From NCBI GenBank assembly GCA_963844655.1, contig CAWJPA010000003.1:854882-918881 (forward strand): a stretch of DNA of 64,000 bases. Direction: 5' to 3'. This DNA is from JASHPR01 sp963844655 (GTDB taxonomy: Bacteria > Actinomycetota > Actinomycetes > Streptosporangiales > Streptosporangiaceae). Numbering within the stretch: position 1 is the stretch's first letter; each line of letters begins with the position of its first letter. The notes beneath the pieces are model-generated. The model was given only the letters and a program-made list of their open reading frames with translations, did not search any database and was not told the DNA's origin. This document shows positions 52,590-60,798 of the stretch, piece by piece. The position numbers were made by a program, and so were the translations under genes.

Positions 52590-52837
52590 GGCCGCTCCCT
52601 TCGCAAGCCTGCCTGCTTCAGGATGCTCGATTCGGTCTTCGCTTCAAGGTGAGGCCTCAGTCCCACCAGAAGCTGCAGAACATCGCTCCGAGCCAGTGAC
52701 GCGTGCTGGCACGCCAGGATAAGACTCGGAGCCTGGAGCGGCCCACACGTGGCGATCAGCATCCATGCGGACTGGTCGGCCATGGGCCCCACATCGGGCG
52801 AGCCCTTCCACGACTGCGAGGTCGAGGGCAGTGCCAT
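52586..52837 (-). CDS. Small hypothetical protein
   Basis: 83 aa from ATG 52837 with GGAGGG 3-4 nt upstream. It has an internal CQHASLARSDVLQLLVGLRP helix and ends just inside the next gene through GTGA, which supports it as real. No known domain. The 52838-52994 stretch upstream holds nothing I can support and may contain its promoter. Confidence 0.45.
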   Translation of the reverse strand: MALPSTSQSWKGSPDVGPMADQSAWMLIATCGPLQAPSLILACQHASLARSDVLQLLVGLRPHLEAKTESSILKQAGLRRERP

Positions 52838-52994
52838 AACCCTCCACTGGCCAGGCCACGCCAGTTCGCCGAGTAGCTCACCGGGTAGCCAGTACGTCGG
52901 AGATAGCTGCGCAGCCCCTCGCAGGCACGCTGCCTTCGCAAGCCGTGCCTAGCTCGAGGTTGGTCGATTACGGTGGGCGCGTCAAGGTGAGGGT

Positions 52995-53917
52995 TCAAAT
53001 CCCGGCGCTGATGTCGATCTCGACCGACGCGCGCCGGAAGAAGTCCGACACCCACGACAGCGAGACGAAGCCCTTGTCCACGCCGCCCTCGACCCAGCGG
53101 CCGGTGAAGTTGGGGCCGCTCCACGGGAACGGCGCCGGGGCGGGCGTCAGCGTGACCGTCACCGTCCGGCTGGCAGCCGCGGGGAAAGACCCCTGGAAAG
53201 TCCCGGCGGCGGGAGGCGTGTAGTCGTACTGCTCGATGACCAGGGTCACCGTGCAGGGGTGGCCAGCCGGAACGATGAACGGCGCCTGGACGCTGATCAC
53301 CTTGAGGTAGGAGTGGTAGAGGCCCCGCGGGTAGATCGGGATTCGCGGGAACAGCGGGAAGGGCAGGATCGCGTCGGGGGCGCTGGCGCTGGCCGCCACG
53401 GACGGCGAGCCCGCCGGGCCGGGCTGGGCCTGCCCGGGCTGCAGCGGCCCGGGGTCGGGGGGCCCGGGCACCGGGACCGGGATGGGCACCGGCACCGGCG
53501 GCAGGATGATCGGCGGCCTCCGATACAGGTCACCGCTCACGATGATGTTGTCGGGCCCTCCGTCGGGAGCCGACCGGTCCACCCGCAGCGTGCCCTGGAA
53601 CCCGAACAGGGGAATGAACCCCGGCTGGAACGTGAGGGCGTAACAGCCGCGCGCAGGCCCGGGAAGCAGAACTTCCACCCCGGGAAGGGCAGGCCGCCGG
53701 GGACCGGGATGGGCACGGGCGCGGGACCGGCGCCGGGCTGGGGTCCGGGGACCGACCCCGGCGGTTGACCTTCGGTGGATGCCTCGATGGCCACCGGTTC
53801 GGCTAGGGGCACATCGGGTCGTAAGACCGGGGGGATCGTGCGGGTGATTCCTGGCGGAAGTTGCGTAACAGATGGTTGGCTTGGGTCGCTTGCGGATGGC
53901 TCCATGCAGCCAGACAT
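52995..53917 (-). pseudogene. Proline-rich beta-domain protein with a -1 frameshift
   Basis: Start ATG 53917 with GGAGGGG upstream. The first frame gives PSVTQLPPGITRTIPPVLRP and a Pro-rich GPQPGAGPAPVPIPVPGGLP. After WKFCFPG it must shift frame to ARGCYALTFQPGFIPLFGFQ, then a second Pro-rich stretch (PPVPVPIPVPVPGPPDPGPL) and a beta-sandwich-like C-terminus (FTGRWVEGGVDKGFVSLSWV). One missing G at the CCCGGG near 53658-53663 explains it. No signal peptide. Function unknown. Confidence 0.55.
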
Positions 53918-54323
53918 GTTGGGTCCCCTCCCTGGAGTTTTCGCGCTCAGCCGGGCGGCCGGGCGCGCCGGTAGGAAAAGCGGCAGCCGTCGGGGTCCGC
54001 GACGGCCAGGATGTCCCCGTCCAGCCGCGCGACCTCGGTAGGCCACCAGTTCCTCGTTGGCCGTGCGAGCACAGCCGCCGCACGCCCTCCATGCGGTAGA
54101 TGCGCGTCCACTCGCATGCGCTGGGCTCACGGCGGGTGCCGCGATTTCGGTCGCGACGCAGCACCGGGTACTGCCGGCGCAGCCGGTGCGGCGTTCTTCG
54201 CCATCCGCGACCAGCCATCCTCTCCTCGGGCGGCTCGGTCGTTGGCCCTGGGTCCCTGGCGTCCGTCAACGGCAAGAGATGCCTCCCGTGTCACTTCATG
54301 GCCGAACTCCGGTGCAGTGGGAC
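53918..54323. other. No supportable gene
   Basis: Overlapping ORFs exist in several frames. A 56-codon minus frame at 53947-54117 (WWPTEVARLDGDILAVADPD near its end) looks protein-like and may be the tail of a lost gene, but nothing upstream continues it. Confidence 0.35.
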
Positions 54324-55493
54324 CTATCCGTGCGCACGGCGACATGGTCCCGGCCATTGTGCGCCGCTTCCGCGGCTTCGCCGAAGACCCGGCGGCGCGT
54401 CGGTGATACGCCCCGCTCGCATCCGCCCTGGCGCGTGGTCGCCCACGGTTACCTGATCTGCGTCCGTCGATCTCGCGGCGGCAGTACGGCAAAGCCGTCT
54501 GCATAAGGAGACCCCGTATTTCCCCGCCCGCATCGGATTAGCCCAACTCCGGTATATGTACACGGGCCGGTGAATACGTGGAGTTTCTGTGGAGATTGCT
54601 GTGCGACAATTAGTGATAAACGATAATTCATAAGGATTTGCGAGACTAAGAAGGTCAGCCCCGGGTCGCCAGGGTGGGAGTCTGGCGCCGGTCATGGGAG
54701 CAGATATCGCGGCGCTAACCGCGGTGGCCTGGCATAGGCAGCATTCGTCGAAGCTGAACTGAGTTTCCCTGCCCTGATCCCAGATGCGGCGGCAGCTGTC
54801 GTTCCAGTCCGGGTCGATTACGCGGCCGACAACCAGGCCAGCCACCGCCGAAGCGCCGTTCCGGCGGAGTGCCGAGACGGCGCTCTGCAGGCGGGCGCCG
54901 GTGGTGAGCGTGTCATCTACGACGAGCACCCGCTCGCCGCTGAGCGTGCGCCGCACGGTGAACGCCTCGTCGTCCGCCCGGTTGTGATCCACGTAAGCGG
55001 ACCCGCGCACGAGCAGCGGTGCGTAACGGGACGCTAAGGCACCGACTCTGGTGCGGGAGGCTAAGACACCGACCCTGGTCACGGCCGCCTCCAGCGGATG
55101 GATTCCCGGCCTGGGCGATGCCCGGGTGCTCGGCACGCTGGTCACGACCGCGGGATCGCCGCCAAGCACCCTCGCGACGCAGGGGAGATGCTGCGCAGCG
55201 AAGCGCGCGATGATCGCCGCGACCTGCATGGCGAGGAGGTCGGCACTGCGGCCGGATCCGTCCTTGTAGGAGCGCAGGACATGCCAGAACTGGCTGTTCA
55301 GCTTGTATAACGAGATCGGGACGACGATCCTCGTCGGGCGGCTCACCTGCCGCATGACCTCGGTGCAGCTGTAGCAGACCGCGTGCCCAGGGCCGGGTCC
55401 AGAGTGGCAGATGGCGCAGACACCGGGCCCCGCCACGGGTACTGGCGTGTACGTCTGCAGGAACGGGTCGGTGTACTGGGCCGCGCTCGCCAT
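54324..55493 (-). CDS. Phosphoribosyltransferase-like protein (ComF-like) with zinc ribbon; C-terminus overextended
   Basis: 389 aa as read. The N-terminal zinc ribbon is VCAICHSG and HAVCYSCTEV (residues 25-43). The PRTase core has VTSVPSTRASPRPGIHPLEA and the diagnostic PRPP loop VLVVDDTLTTGARLQSAVSA (about 195-215). The expected end is QFSFDECCLC. Past that the frame runs into AT-richer non-coding sequence; restoring one base near 54726-54734 gives a stop at 54715. The gene begins 2 nt after a DprA-like gene, and the pair forms a unit. A degraded copy of its tail is found at 57672-57731. Confidence 0.78.
   Translation of the reverse strand: MASAAQYTDPFLQTYTPVPVAGPGVCAICHSGPGPGHAVCYSCTEVMRQVSRPTRIVVPISLYKLNSQFWHVLRSYKDGSGRSADLLAMQVAAIIARFAAQHLPCVARVLGGDPAVVTSVPSTRASPRPGIHPLEAAVTRVGVLASRTRVGALASRYAPLLVRGSAYVDHNRADDEAFTVRRTLSGERVLVVDDTLTTGARLQSAVSALRRNGASAVAGLVVGRVIDPDWNDSCRRIWDQGRETQFSFDECCLCQATAVSAAISAPMTGARLPPWRPGADLLSLANPYELSFITNCRTAISTETPRIHRPVYIYRSWANPMRAGKYGVSLCRRLCRTAAARSTDADQVTVGDHAPGRMRAGRITDAPPGLRRSRGSGAQWPGPCRRAHG
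54531..54660. other. AT-rich pocket
   Basis: About 130 bp of clearly lower GC (for example around 54605-54645) in the overextended tail of the PRTase frame. It is unlikely to be coding and may be a promoter-like or horizontally acquired scrap. Confidence 0.4.
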
Positions 55494-55495
55494 AC

Positions 55496-56416
55496 CTAGA
55501 AGCTCAGCGACAGCTGGTGCGGGATCTCGACGATCTTGACGAGCTCGTCGAGGATGTCATTCAGGTCCCTGACCACGGTGACACCAGGCCGGGTCGCATA
55601 CCGGCGGGCCCAGTCCTGATCCGCTACCAGCGATTCCGGCAGGAACAGGCGCTTGCCGTGCTCCAGGGCGAGCCGGGCCTGCATCTTCGCGCCACTGGTT
55701 GCCGCGGCCTCGACCACAACGGTGCCGGCCGCCATGCCGCTCATCACCACGTTGCGTCTCGGGAAGTTAATCTTCTGCGGCGGCGCTTCCGGCCAGAACT
55801 GCGAGACGACGGCCCCGCCGCTATCGACGATGCGGCGGGCCAGCTCATCGTTCTCCGGCGGGTACACCGGGGCGAGAATTCCGGTGCCGATGACCGCGAC
55901 GGTGGTGCCGCCAGCATCGAGAGCCGCGGCATGCGCCGCGGTGTCGATCCCGCGCGCCAGGCCGGACAGGACAGTGACATTGGCCTGGGCGAGACCCCGC
56001 GCCAGGCCCGCTGCCGCGGCGCGTCCTTCCTCGGTGGCCTGGCGCGTGCCGACGACCGCGATAGCGCGCAGCTTGCGTGCCTCCAGGCGCCCGCGCACCC
56101 AGATGAACGGCGGCCGGTTGAAGATCAGCTTCAGGTTCTCCGGGTAGTCCTCGTCGACGATCGTGATCAGCCGCACGCCCTGGGAGGTCACGCGATCTAC
56201 GAGTGCCTGGGCTTGCGCGAGGTCGGCAGGCGTGACCCGGGAGACCAGCTGCCTGGCATGCTGCTCCCGCTCGGCAGACATGATCGCTGGCTCGCCGTCG
56301 AGGAGCCGGCGCGCGCTGCCCGCCTCGGAGATCACGTCAGCCGTCTGGTACCACTCTCCGGCCGAGGCTCGGACCAGGGCGAGCACGGCCGCCTGCTCGC
56401 GCATCGGCTCACCCAT
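55496..56416 (-). CDS. DprA/Smf-like nucleic-acid-binding Rossmann protein
   Basis: 306 aa from ATG 56416 (ATG 56437 possible). The Smf core (about residues 95-270) has WVRGRLEARKLRAIAVVGTR, QANVTVLSGLARGIDTAAHA, GGTTVAVIGTGILAPVYPPE and ESLVADQDWARRY. The N-terminal helical part is shorter than in canonical DprA, and no winged C-terminal domain is visible. DprA binds incoming single-stranded DNA and loads RecA. A dedicated DprA-like plus PRTase pair without other competence genes has been suggested in comparative genomics to be a conflict or defence module; I recall this rather than having verified it. Confidence 0.85.
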   Translation of the reverse strand: MGEPMREQAAVLALVRASAGEWYQTADVISEAGSARRLLDGEPAIMSAEREQHARQLVSRVTPADLAQAQALVDRVTSQGVRLITIVDEDYPENLKLIFNRPPFIWVRGRLEARKLRAIAVVGTRQATEEGRAAAAGLARGLAQANVTVLSGLARGIDTAAHAAALDAGGTTVAVIGTGILAPVYPPENDELARRIVDSGGAVVSQFWPEAPPQKINFPRRNVVMSGMAAGTVVVEAAATSGAKMQARLALEHGKRLFLPESLVADQDWARRYATRPGVTVVRDLNDILDELVKIVEIPHQLSLSF

Positions 56417-56677
56417 CGTGCCACCCCCATCGAACATGCGTTCTATCCCAGACTACGCCGCCTGCCTAGAAAAGACATTAGCGACACGGCCCGCGCCGCG
56501 AGGACGGCGGCGCATTCTGGTCTGCGTCAGCGCAGGGTTGCCTACCGGGCAGATGAAGCGGCTGTCGGCCACTGATCCGATACGAGATTCCAGCCATCAA
56601 CTGGCCGAGCCGCAGCCTGGCTCACCCCTCAATCTGGCCTTGGCGTGGCCGCGAAACGGTGGCGCCAACTTCGGAAC

Positions 56678-56719
56678 GAGGCCGGGCAGGTGCGCGCCGA
56701 CCTGCGGCCGACCGACGTG
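56678..56719 (+). repeat. 42-nt fragment of the TetR gene
   Basis: Identical to 51802-51843 inside the TetR gene except for one base; it encodes EAGQVRADLRPTDV there. It ends 10 bp before the XRE gene start. Probable relic of a duplicated or recombined TetR-family gene. Confidence 0.7.
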
Positions 56720-56729
56720 GGCGGCCCGG

Positions 56730-56990
56730 ATGGAACGCCCAGCGGCAGCGGAGGCGTACGAGCAAGCCAGGCTGCGCTTCGAGCTGGCCGAAGCGGTTCG
56801 CAGTCGGCGTGAGGAGCTGGGCTGGTCTCAGCGGCAGCTCGCAGAGCGCGCAGGCATGACCCAACCCGGGGTCGCCCGTTTCGAGGCAGGGGGCACGACC
56901 CCCACGATCCCCGTGCTGGAACGGCTCGCTAGCGCGCTCGGGCTCCAGCTGACCGTCGCTCTAGACCCAGAGGAGTGCCGCTCGGCGTGA
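56730..56990 (+). CDS. XRE-family HTH protein (antitoxin-like)
   Basis: 86 aa from ATG 56730. An N-terminal helix (AYEQARLRFELAEAVRSRRE) precedes the HTH: LGWSQRQLAERAGMTQPGVA, RFEAGGTTPTIPVLERLASA. This matches HigA/XRE antitoxin-like regulators that often follow a toxin gene. No toxin is evident upstream in 56438-56729, which instead contains a TetR fragment. Confidence 0.85.
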   Translation: MERPAAAEAYEQARLRFELAEAVRSRREELGWSQRQLAERAGMTQPGVARFEAGGTTPTIPVLERLASALGLQLTVALDPEECRSA

Positions 56991-57217
56991 TGGCAACTGG
57001 CCGTCCTGCTCTGGGGTGGCAATGTCGGTCCTGAGCAGCCGGTCCCTCGACAGACTTAGCGGCATCCCCCTGATGCTGCAAGTGTGCGCTTCGGCCACTG
57101 GGGAACAGGACGGAAAAGGGGGATTCAGGCCGGGCGTGGGACGGGGTGCGGGGCCTGCTCATCGAGTCGGGCCGTTCGCAAGGCCCTTCACCGGCCACGG
57201 GGGAAGGAGCTGAATCG

Positions 57218-57670
57218 ATGTCATCTCTGACGGCATGGAAGTTCGGCGGCACCGAGGGGGCCGATGCGGCGGTGCTGCGGCTCAAGCAGCTGGACCACCA
57301 GGAGCTGATCGACGTGCTCGATGTCGCCGTGGTCCGCTGGCCGGAGTACTCGGCCGAGCCCCTGGCGCAGGAGCACGTGACCGACGAGGGCACCAAGATG
57401 TCCGCGCTGGTGAACAAGGTCCGCAAGGCGGGCATCGACAGCGCGATGGTCGAGTCGGTGAAGAGTGACATCACGCCCGGCACCTCGGCCCTGCTGCTAC
57501 TGAGCTCTGACGCCACGATCGACACCGTTGCCAAGGCGTTCGAGGGCCAGGGCATGGAGCTGATCCGCTCCGATCTGTCGGTACAGCAGGAGGATCAGCT
57601 GCGTTCTGCCTTCAGCGAGTCCACCGACGCTGAGCTCGGCCAGCCACGAGGCGACGCCCCGCAGAGCTAG
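57218..57670 (+). CDS. DUF1269 domain protein
   Basis: 150 aa, ATG 57218 with AAGGAG upstream. Typical start LTAWKFGGTEGADAAVLRLK, then ELIDVLDVAVVRWPEYSAEP and DITPGTSALLLLSSDATIDT, the DUF1269 pattern of ferredoxin-like stress-associated proteins. The usual central Gly-rich membrane hairpin is not present, so this is the soluble subtype. The C-terminus LQSAFSES-type helix is acidic. Monocistronic. Confidence 0.88.
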   Translation: MSSLTAWKFGGTEGADAAVLRLKQLDHQELIDVLDVAVVRWPEYSAEPLAQEHVTDEGTKMSALVNKVRKAGIDSAMVESVKSDITPGTSALLLLSSDATIDTVAKAFEGQGMELIRSDLSVQQEDQLRSAFSESTDAELGQPRGDAPQS

Positions 57671-57671
57671 T

Positions 57672-57731
57672 GCTGACCGCGGCCGGCCTCGGCACAGGCG
57701 GCACTCGTCGAAGCTGACCTGGTTTCCCGAG
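57672..57731 (-). pseudogene. Relic of a PRTase (ComF-like) C-terminus
   Basis: The minus strand encodes GNQVSFDECRLCRGRPRSA, which aligns with QFSFDECCLC at the end of the PRTase gene at 54.7 kb; the DNA shares about 40 similar positions. The rest of the gene is absent. Confidence 0.6.
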
Positions 57732-57733
57732 AT

Positions 57734-57961
57734 TTACGCTGCGTCGTGGTCCAGGACCATGGCGTTGCCCGTGTCTGTTCGCTCGGGGGCCCGGTCACGA
57801 GCATGCCGCCGTATGGTCGCCCGCTTGGCTATAGCCTCGAGCATCCGCCGCTTGGCCTCGGCCTGCGTTGCTCCGGCCGCGACGACTCCGGGCAAGTCAG
57901 GAGAGCTCGCCGAGTAGCCGTCTTCGTCACTGCCTTCGAAAATCACCCGATACCTTGCCAC
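57734..57961 (-). CDS. HicB-like antitoxin-type protein
   Basis: 75 aa from GTG 57961, preceded by GGGAGGAA. HicB-type RNase-H-like fold: YRVIFEGSDEDGYSASSPDL, then PGVVAAGATQAEAKRRMLEA. No DNA-binding C-terminal domain and no HicA toxin gene on either side, so it is an orphan. It ends immediately beside the PRTase tail relic. Confidence 0.8.
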   Translation of the reverse strand: MARYRVIFEGSDEDGYSASSPDLPGVVAAGATQAEAKRRMLEAIAKRATIRRHARDRAPERTDTGNAMVLDHDAA

Positions 57962-58304
57962 AACCGTTCCTCCCCAATCGGCGTGAAGCCCACCGTAGTC
58001 GGCGGATCTGACACTCAGCCGCAGCGTCCATCCGCGCGGCCCGCTACGCATCCCGCATGTCCTCCGGCCCCCACCGGCCGGTACGGCATCGCGTGTGGGT
58101 TCATGCCTTGTAGACGCGGATTAGTGGCAAATGGATGGCATGGCTGACGTTTGCTCGTCCTTCCCCGATTAGCACGCCACGTTGGCGGCGCTCTGCGCAC
58201 CGGGCTGAGACGGCCCGATCCGCCCAGCGGTGCGTCAGGCCCAAAGGCGGTCCAGTGGGAGGCCATGCGGAGATCGCCGGCGGGCTGGCCAGACCCGCAG
58301 TCGG

Positions 58305-58918
58305 CTACTCTCCCGTCACGCCTGGCCGGGATTCGGCCGCGCCGCGCAAGTCCAGGTAGGCATCGACGGCTTCCCAAAGCTCGTTCTCGGGGTACCGGCC
58401 GGACCCGCGATGCTCCCGCCGCCAGTCGCGATCCCAGTAGGAAGCGTGGACCGCACGCAAGTGGCTGAACGCCGTTTCCAGCTCGGCGGCCAGCTGCTCC
58501 CGGCGAGCGGCCGGGGACGGCGCCTGCCGGGGAAGGTCGGCAAACCGGCGCTCGGCGAGCGCGCGCAGCACGTCTTCGTCGGTGCCGTCGCGGGACCAGA
58601 ACCGCACCGGCCCTTCGACATGGTGGTTCCATGCCGGGTCCAGATGAGACCGCCACCAGTAGCAGAACCCGCCCTTGCTCAGCCGGAGCTGATCGGCCAG
58701 CCACAGCGTGCCCCGCGGGCTGGACCCCCAGACAGCCTCCTGCGGAGGCAGGTTCACCGCGAGGACGACCTCGACGCACTCCAGCGAGTCGGCTCCCCGC
58801 AGGAGTCCCCGAACACGTATGCCTCCCGCAGGAACGGGTCCTCGGGCGGCCAGTCCTTGGCCGAGTCACACGCCTCAGCCAGGGCCTGAAGTTTCTCGAC
58901 AGCTCGGCGGTACCGCAT
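58305..58918 (-). pseudogene. DUF7711-like protein with a -1 frameshift
   Basis: The first frame from ATG 58918 (or 58927) reads RRAVEKLQALAEACDSAKDW and DPFLREAYVFGD. Next should come LLRGADSLECVEVVLAVNLP, then GFCYWWRSHLDPAWNHHVEG and DEDVLRALAERRFADLP, which are in another frame to 58305. One missing base near 58800-58807 (GACTCCTG on the minus strand, perhaps originally GACCTCCTG) unites them into about 205 aa, the size I recall for the family. Function unknown. The 58052-58304 gap after it holds nothing recognisable. Confidence 0.65.
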
Positions 58919-59137
58919 AACCACCATCGTGGCGCGCCCGGCTGCCCGCAGACGACAGATCCCGTACCGCACAGACCCTGACTTACGATCTTGAACGCTT
59001 CCGCCGCGGGGCGGGTGCCGTCCGGACACGTCGAAGCCGCCCGCAGCGCGCCGCCTCAACCTGCTCGTCTGGCGGCGCGGTGCACTGGCCGGCTCGACCA
59101 GCCAGGGGGACAGCTACGCGGGCGGTAAGTTGCCTGC

Positions 59138-59611
59138 ATGCCAGGTGAGGCGGCAGACGATGTCGTGGACATATACACCGATGGCGCGTGCAGCGGCAAT
59201 CCGGGCCCAGGAGGATGGGGCGCCGTGCTCCTGCACCGCGGCCGCGAGAAGGAGCTCTACGGAGGCGAGCCCACGAAGACCACCAACAACCGCATGGAGC
59301 TGATGGCCGCGATCAAGGCGCTGGAGAGCCTGACCCGGGGGGTTCCGGTCCGCCTGCACACCGACAGCACCTACCTCCGGAACGGCTTCCTCAAATGGCT
59401 GCCCGGATGGAAGCGCAATGGCTGGAAGACGGCCAGCAAGCAGCCGGTCAAGAACGCAGACCTCTGGCAGCGGCTTGAGGCCGCGGTGGACCGTCACGAC
59501 GTGGACTGGCGCTGGGTCAAGGGTCACGCCGGGAACGCAGGTAACGAGCGCGCCGACGCACTCGCCAACCGCGGCATGGCAGCGGCCATGCGTGCGCCAT
59601 CTCGCCGGTAG
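59138..59611 (+). CDS. rnhA: Ribonuclease HI
   Basis: 157 aa. The four carboxylates are in place: Asp in DIYTDGACSGNPGPGG, Glu in TTNNRMELMAAIKALE, Asp in RLHTDSTYLRNGF, and Asp in GNERADALANRG. The basic-handle region GWKRNGWKTASKQPVKN is present. It degrades RNA in RNA-DNA hybrids. It lies 56 bp before an ERCC4-type nuclease gene in the same direction. Confidence 0.96.
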   Translation: MPGEAADDVVDIYTDGACSGNPGPGGWGAVLLHRGREKELYGGEPTKTTNNRMELMAAIKALESLTRGVPVRLHTDSTYLRNGFLKWLPGWKRNGWKTASKQPVKNADLWQRLEAAVDRHDVDWRWVKGHAGNAGNERADALANRGMAAAMRAPSRR

Positions 59612-59667
59612 GACCGGTCCCGCCCGGTGACCCGTGTCACTGATGCGGAGATGGCAAGCTGAGATGC

Positions 59668-60669
59668 GTGGAGTTGCAGATAGCTGTCAACCCGGACCCG
59701 GACTCCAGGCTGCCTTACCTGATGCGGCTCCCGCTCGCAGGCGGCATGGTATTCCGCACGTCAGGGACCTGGCCGCGTACCAGTGCGCTCTACTGCCACC
59801 CGGTCTCAGCGGACGAGTGGCCAGAGGACCCTAATATCGTCGAGCGGGTGCAGCTGCGGTCATGTGTCCGCAGGGGCGCCGCTATCGACCTGGTGCTGGA
59901 CCGTGGCCGGGAGAACCGTTCCCAGCTCGTCTTCACGAAGGCCCGCGGCCGGGACGCCGTCTTCTGGCAGTCGCCCCGGACCCGCAAGCAAGCCCGCCCG
60001 AACGTGCGCACCCCCACCGCCCGCGCTGCCGGGCTCGCCGACCTGGAGATCGTGGCTGACAGCCACGAGCAGTACCCCTACCGGTTCGCCAGTCAGCAGG
60101 CCACCGTGGTGAAACGAGCGCTGCCCTGCGGCGACTACGGTCTGATCCACGGCGGGCGGCTCGTCGCCTCCGTGGAACGCAAATCGCTGACCGACCTGGT
60201 GGCCAGCCTGACCAGCGGGAAGCTCCGCTATGCCCTGGCTGAGCTTGCGGCCCTTCCCCGGGCCGCCGTCGTGGTCGAGGACCGCTACTCTGCCATCTTC
60301 AAGCTCGACCGCCTGCGGCCCGCGATGGTCGCGGACGGCCTCGCCGAACTGCAGGTCCGCTGCCCGAACGTCCCGATCGTCTTCTGCGAGACCCGGCAGC
60401 TCGCCGAAGAATGGACCTATCGGTTCCTCGCCGCCGCCCACGCCTGGGCCGAGACCGAGGCTGCCGTGCCCGGGCGCATCACACCCCTCGCCGGAGAAAC
60501 CGGCTTCGACGAGGCGCCCGCCGCGCCGGAGCCGACAGTTGCAGAGGTCCGCGCCTGGGCTGGCGTCCACGGCATCGCCGTCCCCGATCGCGGCAAGCTC
60601 CGCCGCGAGGTATGGGAGGCCTGGCGAACCGCCCACCGCGACGCTGACGGCGAACTCTCCGATATTTAG
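59668..60669 (+). CDS. ERCC4-type nuclease fused to an Lsr2-like DNA-binding domain
   Basis: 333 aa from GTG 59668. A unique N-terminus (about 1-130) has ENRSQLVFTKARGRDAVFWQ. The ERCC4 nuclease core (about 150-250) shows LPCGDYGLIHGGRLVASVER continuing to K-S-L-T-D, that is GD-Xn-ERK-x3-D, the XPF-family active site. The C-terminal 40 residues (EVRAWAGVHGIAVPDRGKLR, REVWEAWRTAH) match the Lsr2 C-terminal domain that binds AT-rich DNA minor grooves, with RGK in place of RGR. The fusion suggests a structure-selective nuclease directed to AT-rich, often foreign, DNA. Confidence 0.85.
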   Translation: MELQIAVNPDPDSRLPYLMRLPLAGGMVFRTSGTWPRTSALYCHPVSADEWPEDPNIVERVQLRSCVRRGAAIDLVLDRGRENRSQLVFTKARGRDAVFWQSPRTRKQARPNVRTPTARAAGLADLEIVADSHEQYPYRFASQQATVVKRALPCGDYGLIHGGRLVASVERKSLTDLVASLTSGKLRYALAELAALPRAAVVVEDRYSAIFKLDRLRPAMVADGLAELQVRCPNVPIVFCETRQLAEEWTYRFLAAAHAWAETEAAVPGRITPLAGETGFDEAPAAPEPTVAEVRAWAGVHGIAVPDRGKLRREVWEAWRTAHRDADGELSDI

Positions 60670-60798
60670 CTAACCCCAGGTGGCGGCGGGGCCCGATAGT
60701 CGAGGACGCGGGGGCACAACGCTGCCGGCGCCGTGGTGCTCGCTGATTCTGTCGGTCCGGGTTTGTACCGTCGCGGTAACCGACTCGTGGGAGGCGCC

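Noticed and set aside
52870..53015. tRNA-like pieces (GAGTAGCTCACCGGGTAG and GGGTTCAAATCCC)
   Set aside because: The D-like and T-like arms are too far apart, the T stem has only 3 bp and no acceptor pairs.
54057..54506. 149-codon plus-strand ORF
   Set aside because: No ribosome-binding site or domain; it overlaps the doubtful tail of the PRTase frame and reads like shadow sequence.
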